Counted from the stretch's first letter, positions 9,745 to 17,625 are shown. The stretch is DNA of 64,000 nt from Pseudomonas helvetica (GCF_039908645.1 NZ_CP150917.1:836001-900000), one strand, 5' to 3'. Notes: generated from the sequence alone by a model not told the origin. Made by a program: numbers and translations.

Positions 9745-9820
9745 GGGTCGTTAGCTCAGTTGGTAGAGCAGTTGGCTTTTAACCAATTGGTCGTAGGTTC
9801 GAATCCCACACGACCCACCA
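9745..9820 (+). tRNA. tRNA-Lys (TTT)
   Basis: A 76-base cloverleaf starting GGGTCGTTAGCTCAG and ending CGACCCACCA with encoded CCA; anticodon TTT at 9778-9780. It lies only five bases after tRNA-Pro copy 1, so the two are cut from one precursor. Confidence 0.97.
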
Positions 9821-9884
9821 TTTTTGAAACCAGTTAGCGCTGGAATCGAATCTTAAGATCAGAGGCCAAAAGCGCTGATCGAAG

Positions 9885-9916
9885 AAGGCGCTCTTTTAAA
9901 AGGGTGCCTTTTTTTT
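9885..9916 (+). terminator. Hairpin plus T-tract between tRNA-Lys and the second tRNA-Pro
   Basis: AGGCGCTCTTTT pairs with AAAAGGGTGCCT (some G-U pairs) and is followed by a run of T. It looks like the end of the Asn-Pro-Lys transcript, yet another tRNA starts two bases after the T-run. Confidence 0.65.
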
Positions 9917-9918
9917 AC

Positions 9919-9995
9919 CGGGGTATAGCGCAGTCCGGTAGCGCGCCTGCTTTGGGAGCAGGATGTCAGGAGTTCGAATCCCCTTACCCCGACCA
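9919..9995 (+). tRNA. tRNA-Pro (TGG), copy 2
   Basis: Identical over all 77 bases to the copy at 9663, anticodon TGG at 9953-9955, CCA encoded. It follows directly behind a terminator-like hairpin and I see no good promoter of its own, so expression probably depends on read-through. Confidence 0.96.
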
Positions 9996-9998
9996 TAT

Positions 9999-10036
9999 TA
10001 AAAATCCTCGTATCGAAAGATACGGGGATTTTTTTT
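9999..10036 (+). terminator. Terminator after the second tRNA-Pro
   Basis: AAAATCCTCGTATC-GAAA-GATACGGGGATTTT followed by further T residues, four bases after the tRNA end. Stable GAAA tetraloop hairpin. Confidence 0.92.
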
Positions 10037-10064
10037 GCCTGCTGAAATCCGGTATCGCTACAAA

Positions 10065-10096
10065 TGATCGTTCCCACGCACTCGTAGGAACGATCA
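10065..10096. repeat. Small inverted repeat (terminator-like for ndh)
   Basis: TGATCGTTCC and GGAACGATCA form a perfect 10-base inverted repeat around CACGCACTCGTA. It lies 20 bases beyond the ndh stop on the minus strand. It resembles the short GTTCCCACGC-type palindromes scattered in Pseudomonas genomes and may help end or protect the ndh mRNA. No T-tract is present. Confidence 0.55.
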
Positions 10097-10115
10097 ATTA
10101 ACGGACGAGAGGATC

Positions 10116-11414
10116 TTAATGCAGCTTGAGCCGCGGTTCAGTGCCGCGACCAATCCTGCTGCCGAGCATCAGCATCGCTGTGCGGAACGGGCCGTACAAT
10201 GCGACCTGGTGCATGCGGTACAGCGACACGTAAAACATCCGCGCCAGCCAGCCTTCGAGCATTACGCTGCCGGTCAGGTTGCCCATCAAGTTACCCACAG
10301 CCGAAAAACGCGACAGCGAGATCAGGGAGCCGTAATCGGTGTACTTGTACGTCGGCAACGGCTTGCCTTCGATGCGCAGTTTCAACGATTTGGCCAGCAG
10401 CGAGGCTTGTTGGTGCGCGGCTTGCGCACGTGGCGGCACGTTGCGATCGGTGCCCGGTTGTGGGCAGGCCGCGCAGTCACCGAAAGCAAAGATATTTTCG
10501 TCGCGGGTGGTTTGCAGGGTCGGCAGCACTTGCAGCTGGTTGATCCGGTTGGTTTCCAGGCCGTCGATATCCTTGAGGAAACCCGGCGCACGGATCCCGG
10601 CTGCCCAGACTTTCAGGCTGGCCTTGATCTCCTGGCCGTCGGCAGTGATCAGCGCATCAGCGGTGACTTCACTGACGGCTGCATTAGTCAGCACCGTGAC
10701 GCCGAGTTTTTCCAGGGTTTTATGCACAGGGCCGCCGATCCGCTCCGGCAGGGCAGGCAGCACCCGTGGGCCAGCTTCGATCAGGGTGATGTGCATGTTT
10801 TCCGGAAGAATCCGGTCCAGGCCGTATGCCGCCAGTTCGTGGGCCGCGTTGTGCAGTTCCGCCGCCAGTTCAACGCCGGTGGCGCCCGCGCCGACGATGG
10901 CCACGCTGATCTGTTGCACCGCATCGGATTGCCCGGCGTGGGCGCGCAGGTAGTGGTTGAGTAATTGCTGGTGGAAGCGCTCGGCCTGTTTACGGGTGTC
11001 GAGGAACAGGCAGTGTTGCGCCGCGCCCTGGGTGCCGAAATCGTTGGTGGTGCTGCCGACCGAAATCACCAGCGAGTCGTAAGCCACTTCGCGTGCCGGC
11101 ACCAGTTCCCGGCCATTTTCATCGTAGGTAGCCGCCAGCTGGATTTTTTTCTGTGCGCGATCGAGCCCGCTCATGCGCCCCAGCTGGAACTCGAAGTGGT
11201 TCCATTTTGCCTGGGCAACATAGTTGAGTTCGTCTTCGGAAGAGTTCAGCGAACCTGCCGCCACTTCATGTAACAGCGGTTTCCAGATGTGCGTCAGGTT
11301 CGCGTCGACCAGCATCACACTGGCCGTGCCACGCTTGCCCAGAGTCTTACCCAGACGGGTAGCCAACTCCAGACCGCCGGCGCCGCCGCCAACGATGACA
11401 ATACGATGAGTCAT
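10116..11414 (-). CDS. ndh: Type II NADH dehydrogenase (NDH-2)
   Basis: Single-subunit, non-proton-pumping NADH:quinone oxidoreductase on the inner membrane. Seen in 432 residues: N-terminal FAD Rossmann motif IVIVGGGAGGLELA, a second nucleotide motif AIVGAGATGVELAAEL (about 175) for NADH, the VWAAGIRAPGFL and FAFGDCAACPQ motifs that close the FAD site, and a C-terminal amphipathic/hydrophobic region (MLEGWLARMFYVSLYRMH) for membrane contact. The ATG at 11414 is preferred to an upstream in-frame TTG at 11429. Transcribed alone or with the small gene 60 bases upstream. Confidence 0.93.
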   Translation of the reverse strand: MTHRIVIVGGGAGGLELATRLGKTLGKRGTASVMLVDANLTHIWKPLLHEVAAGSLNSSEDELNYVAQAKWNHFEFQLGRMSGLDRAQKKIQLAATYDENGRELVPAREVAYDSLVISVGSTTNDFGTQGAAQHCLFLDTRKQAERFHQQLLNHYLRAHAGQSDAVQQISVAIVGAGATGVELAAELHNAAHELAAYGLDRILPENMHITLIEAGPRVLPALPERIGGPVHKTLEKLGVTVLTNAAVSEVTADALITADGQEIKASLKVWAAGIRAPGFLKDIDGLETNRINQLQVLPTLQTTRDENIFAFGDCAACPQPGTDRNVPPRAQAAHQQASLLAKSLKLRIEGKPLPTYKYTDYGSLISLSRFSAVGNLMGNLTGSVMLEGWLARMFYVSLYRMHQVALYGPFRTAMLMLGSRIGRGTEPRLKLH

Positions 11415-11474
11415 GGGGATATCTCGCAAGGCTAAAGGAAATCGGTGCAGTTACCCGAGCGAGCGCCACGCTGC

Positions 11475-11648
11475 TCATAGCGTCAGGTAACTGATAAGTC
11501 GGCTCACAAGGCCCAGGCCAATGGTCACTGCCAATACCACCACGAGGAGCATCCACGGCCGGAAAGGCCGGCGCTCGACTCGGTTCTGCGACAGTTGCAG
11601 ATACTCTTCGACATGCTGCTGGTCGTCGGGTTTCAGGCGGCTGGTCAT
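11475..11648 (-). CDS. Small membrane protein, DUF3094 family
   Basis: A 57-residue frame, MTSRLKPDDQQHVEEYLQ followed by QNRVERRPFRPW and one membrane helix (MLLVVVLAVTIGLGLVS) near the C terminus, ending SYLTL. The arrangement, a short cytoplasmic acidic head, an arginine cluster and a single helix, matches the DUF3094 proteins that pseudomonads carry next to ndh. Function unknown. It reads in the same direction as ndh, 60 bases upstream, and may share its transcript. The arginine cluster before the helix predicts a cytoplasmic N terminus. Confidence 0.85.
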   Translation of the reverse strand: MTSRLKPDDQQHVEEYLQLSQNRVERRPFRPWMLLVVVLAVTIGLGLVSRLISYLTL

Positions 11649-11724
11649 GATAAGGCCTCGTCAGGTAGACGTTGCTAAATGTATAGAAGCTACAGCGGGG
11701 GCGCCAACAATTGCTGTCGTGGGT

Positions 11725-12351
11725 TCACAGGCTGATCCCGACGTCGAAGAGGATGCTGCGTCCCAGGTTACCGCGCAAAAAGTCCGGTGCATCCGGGTGA
11801 GCGAACAGCACTCGAGCGAAGGTCGGGCCGACCAGCGACAACGAGCGCCACCCCTGGCGCAGGTATTCGGTGGGCGGCGGGAAATGGCTGTTGAGGTCGA
11901 GCACTTCGCGCTTGAGGCTGGCGAAGGCGATGATGTCCAGTTCGCCCAGGTCCATCCCGCGTTCTTTGTAGTTATGGGCTTTTTTGCGCAAGGTCGGTGC
12001 CAGTCTCAGCAAGAACTCGTTGGCTGGAATACGCCTGGGCTTGGCTTCGCGGCGCACCAGTTGGCTCAGGGAGAATGCACTGCGCCGGCGTTGCAGCTCG
12101 TCGCGCCACTCGTCATTCAACCGTCGACCTTCGTCGAGCACGAAGAACACCTCGAAATTTGCCTCGCGAAACAGTACATCCGGCGGTTCACCGGCGGGGG
12201 TGAATTCGTCGACGCGGTAGGGAATGTTCAAGCCTTGCAGCAGGCGTTGGCAAACCCAACGCTCACGCTCCCATTTGCGGGCATTGGAAAGGAACGCGTT
12301 GGCTTGCTCGGCCGCGATGGTCAGCAGGCGCAAATAATCTGAGTCATCCAT
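11725..12351 (-). CDS. DUF1780 protein (putative nuclease fold)
   Basis: A 208-residue soluble protein that starts MDDSDYLRLLTIAAEQANAF and contains RKWERERWVCQRLLQ, DVLFREANFEVFFVLDEGR and an FPPPTEYLRQGWRSLSLVG segment near the C terminus. It matches DUF1780, a small proteobacterial family assigned to restriction-endonuclease-like folds. The P-DVLF...FEVFFV-D-GR portion could be the acidic (D/E)xK-like core, but I cannot confirm a catalytic set by eye. It is 76 bases from the DUF3094 gene on the same strand and divergent from the aromatic transporter operon. Biological role unknown. Confidence 0.82.
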   Translation of the reverse strand: MDDSDYLRLLTIAAEQANAFLSNARKWERERWVCQRLLQGLNIPYRVDEFTPAGEPPDVLFREANFEVFFVLDEGRRLNDEWRDELQRRRSAFSLSQLVRREAKPRRIPANEFLLRLAPTLRKKAHNYKERGMDLGELDIIAFASLKREVLDLNSHFPPPTEYLRQGWRSLSLVGPTFARVLFAHPDAPDFLRGNLGRSILFDVGISL

Positions 12352-12474
12352 AGGCCAAGCTTAGCGTTCAAATGCGATCGCAAAGAAGACAGTTTGTCGG
12401 AGAGGAAAAACTTTCCCGAGTCTTCATCGTTGCAAGCATCCGGCGATTTTCCTCCAAGGCCCGGTCCAGGGCAC

Positions 12475-12537
12475 TGCACAAAACGGATAGCGATCTGCAC
12501 AAAGCGGATATTGCCGCGCGCCAGACGTCCCTACCCT
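12475..12537 (+). promoter_or_regulatory. XylS/BenR-type operator and promoter of the aromatic uptake operon
   Basis: Two direct repeats, TGCACAAAACGGATA (12475-12489) and TGCACAAAGCGGATA (12496-12510), are separated by six bases, a 21-base period. Both fit TGCA-N6-GGNTA exactly, the known half-site of the AraC-family activator XylS at the Pm promoter, also used by its benzoate homologue BenR. The downstream repeat would overlap a weak -35 box, and TACCCT at 12532-12537 sits 17 bases further as a -10. The poor -35/-10 boxes are expected of an activator-dependent promoter. No benR or xylS gene is in the window, so the activator acts in trans. Confidence 0.82.
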
Positions 12538-12574
12538 CGGCTTTACGGACGTTTACCGCGTTACCGAAGCTCTT

Positions 12575-12592
12575 AAAAAAACAACAACAAGA
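12575..12592 (+). promoter_or_regulatory. Hfq/Crc-type A-rich motif at the benK-like start
   Basis: AAAAAAACAACAACAAGA runs into the ribosome-binding region (GAGAAAAG) just before the ATG at 12604. It contains overlapping AANAANAA units, the catabolite-activity motif bound by Hfq with Crc to block translation. Inferred from sequence only. Confidence 0.7.
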
Positions 12593-12603
12593 GAAAAGAT
12601 GCC

Positions 12604-13947
12604 ATGCGCACGATCGACGTACATGAGGTTATCGACAACGCACGCTTCAACCGTTTTCACTGGAGGGTGCTGTGCTGGTGTGCCCTGATCATCATCTTCG
12701 ATGGTTACGATCTGGTGATCTACGGCGTGGTGCTGCCGATGTTGATGAAGGACTGGGGGCTGAGTCCTCTGCAGGCAGGTGCATTAGGCAGTTATGCACT
12801 GTTTGGCATGATGTTCGGGGCGCTGTTTTTCGGCCCGCTGTCGGACAGGATCGGCCGCAAAAAAGCCATCACCCTGTGCGTGATGCTTTTCAGCGGTTTT
12901 ACCGTACTCAATGGTTTTGCCGGAAACCCTACTGAATTTGGCATTTGCCGGTTCATCGCCGGGCTGGGGATTGGCGGGGTGATGCCCAACGTGGTGGCGC
13001 TGATGAACGAGTACGCGCCGAAAAAGATCCGCAGTACCCTGGTGGCGATCATGTTCAGCGGCTACTCGCTGGGCGGCATGCTCTCGGCCGGGCTGGGCAT
13101 CGTTCTGATCCCGAGCTTTGGCTGGCAGTCGGTGTTTTATGTGGCGATTGTGCCGTTGCTACTGTTGCCGCTGATCATGTATTTCTTGCCCGAGTCGGTA
13201 GGTTTCATGCTGCGTCAGGGCCGCAATGAACAGGCGCGCAAGGTTCTCCAACGGGTTGACCCGGCTTATGTTGCGCACGCCACCGATCAACTGCACATGA
13301 CCGAAGTAAAAGGCCGCGGCACCCCGGTTTTACAGCTGTTTCGTGAAGGCCGGGCGATGCGCACGCTGATGTTGTGGCTGGCGTTTTTCTGCTGCCTGTT
13401 GATGGTGTATGCCTTGAGCTCCTGGCTGCCGAAACTGATGGCCAACGCCGGTTATAGCCTGGGTTCGAGTCTGTCATTCCTGCTGGTACTGAACTTCGGG
13501 GCCATCTTCGGCGCGGTCGGCGGCGGCGTGTTGGGTGACAAACTCAACCTGCCGAGGGTCTTGGCGGTGTTCTTCAGCATCGCCGCCGTATCGATCACCT
13601 TGCTCGGCTTCAACAGCCCGATGCCGGTGCTCTATCTGCTGATCGCCATCGCCGGCGCCACCACGATCGGCTCGCAGATCCTGTTGTACGCCTGCGCCGC
13701 GCAGTTCTATTCCATGGCCATTCGTTCTACCGGATTGGGTTGGGCTTCGGGTATCGGCCGCAACGGGGCCATCGTCGGCCCGCTTCTGGGCGGTGCGTTG
13801 CTGGGAATAAGTCTGCCGCTGCAACTGAATTTCATGGCGTTCGCCTTGCCGGGGGCGATCGCCGCCATCGCCATGGCCGTGTTCGCCATCAGCTGCCAAC
13901 GCAGCAGCAAAGGCGTCGCCTCGAGACTGGTGCCGACCAGCGTCTGA
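12604..13947 (+). CDS. benK: Aromatic acid:H+ symporter, BenK-like MFS transporter
   Basis: Inner-membrane transporter of the AAHS branch of the major facilitator superfamily, which imports benzoate, 4-hydroxybenzoate and related acids with protons. Seen in 447 residues: twelve hydrophobic segments, the first-helix motif [17 protein letters not shown] (the DGYD signature with its essential aspartates), the loop 2-3 motif [11 protein letters not shown] and [21 protein letters not shown]. The DGYD helix and N-terminal [16 protein letters not shown] read like BenK. Substrate is inferred from these and from the upstream BenR/XylS-type operator; 4-hydroxybenzoate (PcaK-type) is the alternative. 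First gene of an operon with the oprD-family gene and a chemoreceptor. Confidence 0.85.
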   Translation: MRTIDVHEVIDNARFNRFHWRVLCWCALIIIFDGYDLVIYGVVLPMLMKDWGLSPLQAGALGSYALFGMMFGALFFGPLSDRIGRKKAITLCVMLFSGFTVLNGFAGNPTEFGICRFIAGLGIGGVMPNVVALMNEYAPKKIRSTLVAIMFSGYSLGGMLSAGLGIVLIPSFGWQSVFYVAIVPLLLLPLIMYFLPESVGFMLRQGRNEQARKVLQRVDPAYVAHATDQLHMTEVKGRGTPVLQLFREGRAMRTLMLWLAFFCCLLMVYALSSWLPKLMANAGYSLGSSLSFLLVLNFGAIFGAVGGGVLGDKLNLPRVLAVFFSIAAVSITLLGFNSPMPVLYLLIAIAGATTIGSQILLYACAAQFYSMAIRSTGLGWASGIGRNGAIVGPLLGGALLGISLPLQLNFMAFALPGAIAAIAMAVFAISCQRSSKGVASRLVPTSV

Positions 13948-13953
13948 CTCCCA

Positions 13954-13980
13954 CCACCCGCATCGCAACGCTGCGGGTGG
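13954..13980 (+). other. Intergenic hairpin between transporter and porin genes
   Basis: CCACCCGC and GCGGGTGG are a perfect 8-base inverted repeat with an 11-base loop. There is no T-tract, so it is more likely an mRNA-stability or partial-attenuation hairpin than a terminator. Confidence 0.6.
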
Positions 13981-14000
13981 CGCACGCCAACCTGTCGATC

Positions 14001-14014
14001 AATAACAATAAGAG
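14001..14014 (+). promoter_or_regulatory. Hfq/Crc-type A-rich motif at the oprD start
   Basis: AATAACAATAAGAG directly precedes and merges with the ribosome-binding site of the gene at 14022. It follows the AANAANAANAA pattern exactly. It is the second such motif in this operon. Confidence 0.7.
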
Positions 14015-14021
14015 AAAAGCG

Positions 14022-15290
14022 ATGAAACAGATTCTCCCCACACTGGGTTCAGCGGTGTCCCTGGCGGTCGTCTCGGGTTTTTCCAGTGGCTTGATGGCCG
14101 CCGAGGGCGGCTTTATCGAAGACGCCAGCGCCACCTTGCAGGCGCGCAATTACTACTTCAGCCGGGACTTTTCCGACATTGTCGGGGCCAACAAACAGTC
14201 GAAAGCCGAAGAGTGGGCCCAAGGCTTCATCCTTAACGTCAAATCCGGCTACACCCAAGGCACCATTGGTGTCGGCGTGGATGTCATCGGCTTGCTCGGC
14301 CTCAAGCTCGACAGCAGCCCGGACCGGGTCAATACCGGGCTGTTGCCGGTACAGAGCGATGGGCACGCGGCGGATGATTACAGTCGTCTGGCCGGTGCGT
14401 TGAAGCTGCGTTACTCAAAGACCGAATTGAAGGTCGGTGAATTGCAACCCAACCTGCCGGTGCTGGCCTTCAGCGATATTCGCTTGCTGCCGCCGACCTA
14501 CCAAGGGGCGAGCATCAGCTCTAGCGAGATCAACGGCCTGACCTTGCAGGCAGGGCATTTGAGTTCGACCAGCCTGCGCAACGAGTCCGGCGAGCAAAAG
14601 ATGCAGGCGATGCTCGGTCATGTGCCGCAGCGCCAGGCCAGCAGTGACGGCTTCAACTTTGCGGGCGCCGATTACGCCTTCAATGACAAACGCACCTCGG
14701 TCAGTGCCTGGTACGGGCAACTGGAAGATATCTACAACCAGCGCGTCCTTGGTCTCAAACATAGCGAACCGATGGGCGACTGGACCCTGGGCGCCAACCT
14801 CGGTTACTACGACTCCCATGAGGACGGCAAAAAATTGCTGGGTAACATCGACAACCGGGCGTTCTTCTCCTTGCTCTCGGCCAAGCATGGCGGCCATACG
14901 TTCTATGTCGGTTATCAGGGGATGTATGGTGATAGTGCCTTCCCACGAGTCTTCGCCAACATCTCGCCGCTGGGCAACGAGGTGCCGACCTACGAGTTTG
15001 CCTACACCGACGAACGCTCCTGGCAGGCGCGCTATGACTACGACTTCGCCGCCCTCGGGGTGCCGGGGCTGACCAGCACTGTGCGTTACATCACCGGCAA
15101 CAACGTCGACACCGGCAAGGGTTTCGAAGGCAAGGACCGCGAACGCGATCTCGATCTCGGTTATGTGCTGCAGAGCGGCACCCTCAAAGGTCTCGGGATA
15201 CGCGTGCGCAACGCCGTGGCGCGTTCCAACTACCGCAGTGATATCGACGAAAACCGCTTGATCCTCAGTTACACCTGGACGCTGCTATGA
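14022..15290 (+). CDS. OprD-family outer-membrane porin (BenF-like)
   Basis: An 18-strand specific channel of the OprD/OccD-OccK type for small carboxylates. Seen in 422 residues: a cleavable signal peptide ending GLMAAEGG, then [20 protein letters not shown], the [20 protein letters not shown] stretch typical of OprD proteins, [25 protein letters not shown], and a C-terminal strand [12 protein letters not shown]. The ATG at 14022 (SD AGAGAAAAG) is chosen because the signal peptide starts there; the longer frame runs back into the transporter gene. Position behind a BenK-like transporter suggests a BenF-type aromatic-acid porin. Its stop overlaps the next gene by ATGA, so porin and chemoreceptor are translationally coupled. 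Confidence 0.88.
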   Translation: MKQILPTLGSAVSLAVVSGFSSGLMAAEGGFIEDASATLQARNYYFSRDFSDIVGANKQSKAEEWAQGFILNVKSGYTQGTIGVGVDVIGLLGLKLDSSPDRVNTGLLPVQSDGHAADDYSRLAGALKLRYSKTELKVGELQPNLPVLAFSDIRLLPPTYQGASISSSEINGLTLQAGHLSSTSLRNESGEQKMQAMLGHVPQRQASSDGFNFAGADYAFNDKRTSVSAWYGQLEDIYNQRVLGLKHSEPMGDWTLGANLGYYDSHEDGKKLLGNIDNRAFFSLLSAKHGGHTFYVGYQGMYGDSAFPRVFANISPLGNEVPTYEFAYTDERSWQARYDYDFAALGVPGLTSTVRYITGNNVDTGKGFEGKDRERDLDLGYVLQSGTLKGLGIRVRNAVARSNYRSDIDENRLILSYTWTLL

Positions 15291-16177
15291 CCGGCGCGCA
15301 AGAGCGCGGGCCGCGCAAGATCGGTGCGGGTTTACTGTTGATGAGTGCTGGCGTGGGCGCTGTGCTGTTGGCCTGGGGCGATAACGAGCGGCTGCTGCTG
15401 GCTGGCGGGATCAACCTCGCATTGCTGTTCGCTGCGGCGCTGTATCGTCGACAGCCACCGGTGACAGTGACGCTGCCGCTTGAGTCTGAAACTCCCGTGC
15501 CGAGCGTGGAGCTGATCGAGCCCCCGACCCCGGCAGTGCAACCCGAGCGCGAATGGCCCGGTGCGATTGTGCACCTCACGCTGGAGCAATTGACCGAGTC
15601 GGTGCTGCAAACCGAGGAAGACATGCGTTTTGCCAATCAGCTGGCGCGCACGGCCGGTGAGCGGGTGAAGGCGAGTGCGCTGAGCATGCAGTCTTCGGCC
15701 AGTGTGCTGGGGGACCTGAACCTCTATATGCAGCGTCTCGATCAAGTATTCGATGAACTCGGCGCTCAGTCGATGCGCATTGGTGCAATTGTCGGCAGCA
15801 TTCAGGACATTTCCCGTCAGACCAATCTGCTGGCGTTGAACGCAGCCATCGAGGCGGCGCGGGCGGGCAGCCATGGTCGAGGCTTTGCGGTGGTGGCGGA
15901 CGAAGTGCGCAATCTGTCACGTCAGGCGGCGGATTCCAGTGCGCAGATCAGGCAGATCGCGACGGGCCTGGAACAGTCCGCCGAGCATGCGCGCCAAGGT
16001 ATCGAGCAGTTGGCCGGTTCAACGCGTCTGGGGCTGGAAAAGGCCGAAGTGGCGCTGCACTCGATGGGCGAACTGCAAAGTGGTGCGCTGGCCCGGGTCG
16101 AAGTGGTCGAGCGCATCATGGCGCGCTTGGCCGGGCTGCATGATCTGGCCTTGCAGGCGAAACGGATGGTCGTTTGA
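15287..16177 (+). CDS. Short methyl-accepting chemotaxis protein without a sensor domain
   Basis: A 296-residue chemoreceptor-like protein. Seen: two membrane helices close together (about residues 11-30 and 36-52) joined by a short loop GDNER, a proline-rich linker (57-90), then a cytoplasmic coiled coil with the conserved receptor tip [18 protein letters not shown]...[15 protein letters not shown] (about 174-211), which binds CheA/CheW. No periplasmic ligand-binding domain, no HAMP domain and no C-terminal CheR-tether pentapeptide are visible. The gene starts inside the oprD stop (ATGA). Inferred: it responds to transport, metabolism or membrane energy linked to the aromatic substrate, or pairs with another receptor or protein. 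How it would be methylated is unclear. Confidence 0.88.
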   Translation: MTGAQERGPRKIGAGLLLMSAGVGAVLLAWGDNERLLLAGGINLALLFAAALYRRQPPVTVTLPLESETPVPSVELIEPPTPAVQPEREWPGAIVHLTLEQLTESVLQTEEDMRFANQLARTAGERVKASALSMQSSASVLGDLNLYMQRLDQVFDELGAQSMRIGAIVGSIQDISRQTNLLALNAAIEAARAGSHGRGFAVVADEVRNLSRQAADSSAQIRQIATGLEQSAEHARQGIEQLAGSTRLGLEKAEVALHSMGELQSGALARVEVVERIMARLAGLHDLALQAKRMVV

Positions 16178-16197
16178 GTCGTGCCGCGAGCCAGCGA

Positions 16198-16437
16198 TCA
16201 CAGGTTGCTCGTGCAGCTGCCCATGACCTGATACGTCACGCGGTGGGTCTGGCCTTGATGATCGATGTAGACCATGGTCGCCGGCACTACGTCGCAGGCG
16301 GTGGCGGTGTTTGTCACGGAAAGCACCTTGGCGATGTCCAGCGGTTGCGCCGGGTTGTACGGAGTGGCGGGTTCGTTGCCGGCGGCCATGGCGGAGGTGG
16401 CGACAACGGTCAGAAACAGGCTGATCAAGGTTTTCAT
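16198..16437 (-). CDS. Small secreted DUF2790 protein
   Basis: A 79-residue protein with a signal peptide (MKTLISLFLTVVATSAMA, cleavage after AMA) and a mature part of about 60 residues containing YNPAQPLDIAKVLSVT, ATACDVVPATMVYIDHQG and VTYQVMGSCTSNL. The two cysteines could form a disulfide in the periplasm. It matches DUF2790, a small family found almost only in Pseudomonas, whose members often come in several paralogues and respond to stress or metals; no molecular role is established. It converges on the chemoreceptor (20-base gap) and is divergent from the LysR gene, which may control it. Confidence 0.85.
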   Translation of the reverse strand: MKTLISLFLTVVATSAMAAGNEPATPYNPAQPLDIAKVLSVTNTATACDVVPATMVYIDHQGQTHRVTYQVMGSCTSNL

Positions 16438-16558
16438 TTTTGTGTACTCCGTGTGGGTTCCGATGATTGAAGTCTATGCCTTGCCCGCTACCGATAAAGG
16501 GGCAAGTGCCTGATGCAGCCTTACGTGAAACGCAACAGTCAGTGCCCGAGGAGGGCCT

Positions 16559-17491
16559 ATGGATTTGCTCAATAACTTGCGGGTGTTTGTCCGCGTGGTG
16601 GACAGCGGCAGCTTTACCGCTGCCGCCGACGCGCTTGAACTCTCGACCGCGCAAGTGTCCCGGTTGGTCGCGGACCTGGAGCAACATGTGCAGGCGCGCC
16701 TGCTGCAACGCACCACTCGGCGTTTGAGCCTGACCGAGGCCGGCGAGCGCTTTTTGCTGCGCAGTCGGCAAATACTCGAAGAGATGGAAGAGGCTACGGC
16801 CGAAGCGCGTGGCGCTCATCTCAAGCCCAGCGGTCGGTTGCGGGTTCACAGCATGCATGGCCTGGGTGTGCTGATTACGCCGCTGATCGCTCGATACACC
16901 GAACTCTATCCTGATGTGGTGTTCGAGCTGACCTTGTCGCAACGCAATCCGGATCCGCTGGAAGGAGGCCATGACGTGGTGATTTCGATTGCCCATGAGC
17001 TGGCCGACTCGCAGTTTGTCGCCCAGGTCGTCGGGCAGATTTACAGCGTGCCCTGCGCCTCCCCCGACTACCTGCAACGCCAGGGTGTGCCAGGCAACCC
17101 GCTGGCACTGAACGATCATCGCTGCCTGCGCATGCTGGATCCGTTGTACAGCGATCAATGGGTGTTCCATGACGAGGAGGGGGAGCACCGCGTTAGCCCG
17201 GCGAAGACCTTTCAGTGCAATGTTGCCGAGTCGATGGTCAAGGCTTCCGAGGCGGGGATGGGGGTCAGTCTGTTGCCGTTTTATACCGCGACACGGCCGT
17301 TGAGCGACGGCACGTTGCTGCGCCTGCTGCCGAGCTATCGCCCGCGTGAGCGCAATGTCTACGCGCTGTACCCGTCGCGGCGCTTTCTCGATGCGAAGGT
17401 CCGAACCTGGGTGGATTTTCTCAAGGCGGAGCTACCGCGCCTGTTCGCCGAGCATGAGGCAGTGATGAGCGATCCACGCCACTGGGCCTGA
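16559..17491 (+). CDS. LysR-family transcriptional regulator
   Basis: A 310-residue LysR-type regulator. Seen: N-terminal winged helix-turn-helix (residues 1-60, LLNNLRVFVRVVDSGSFT and LSTAQVSRLVADLEQHV, then RLLQRTTRRLSLTEAGE), a linker helix, and a periplasmic-binding-like effector domain from about residue 90 with VFELTLSQRNPDPLEGGHDVVI. It looks like the CrgA-like branch of the family. Ligand and targets are unknown. It is divergent from the DUF2790 gene with about 120 bases between, the usual set-up for autoregulation and control of the neighbour. Nothing links it directly to the BenK-like operon, which has a different type of operator. Confidence 0.9.
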   Translation: MDLLNNLRVFVRVVDSGSFTAAADALELSTAQVSRLVADLEQHVQARLLQRTTRRLSLTEAGERFLLRSRQILEEMEEATAEARGAHLKPSGRLRVHSMHGLGVLITPLIARYTELYPDVVFELTLSQRNPDPLEGGHDVVISIAHELADSQFVAQVVGQIYSVPCASPDYLQRQGVPGNPLALNDHRCLRMLDPLYSDQWVFHDEEGEHRVSPAKTFQCNVAESMVKASEAGMGVSLLPFYTATRPLSDGTLLRLLPSYRPRERNVYALYPSRRFLDAKVRTWVDFLKAELPRLFAEHEAVMSDPRHWA

Positions 17492-17556
17492 GATCTGAGG
17501 GCGCGCGCAGGGCGGTGTAGACTCAAGGCTTGTTTCGGTTCAGGAAGGAGTCTGGA

Positions 17557-17625
17557 GTGAAGGTCTGCTCAGTAGGGTTACCGGGTTTTGTGCCGTTGTG
17601 GGCGTGGGAGTGCCTGCCGCGATGA
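17557..17625 (+). CDS. Possible 22-codon leader peptide
   Basis: A GTG at 17557 sits seven bases behind a strong ribosome-binding site (AGGAAGGAG, 17542-17550). The frame reads MKVCSVGLPGFVPLWAWECL-PR and its stop overlaps the next gene's ATG as ATGA. The next gene has only a weak site of its own, so this small frame could deliver ribosomes to it. No homologue is known to me. The alternative is a one-base error or indel that separates a true N terminus from the main gene. Confidence 0.4.
   Translation: MKVCSVGLPGFVPLWAWECLPR

Noticed and set aside
9919..9995. tRNA as an attachment site of an integrated element
   Set aside because: The second tRNA-Pro is an intact full copy, and no integrase or foreign-looking genes follow; ndh and core genes do.
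13740..14021. N-terminal extension of the OprD-family gene
   Set aside because: This part overlaps the transporter gene; the signal peptide and ribosome-binding site place the start at 14022.
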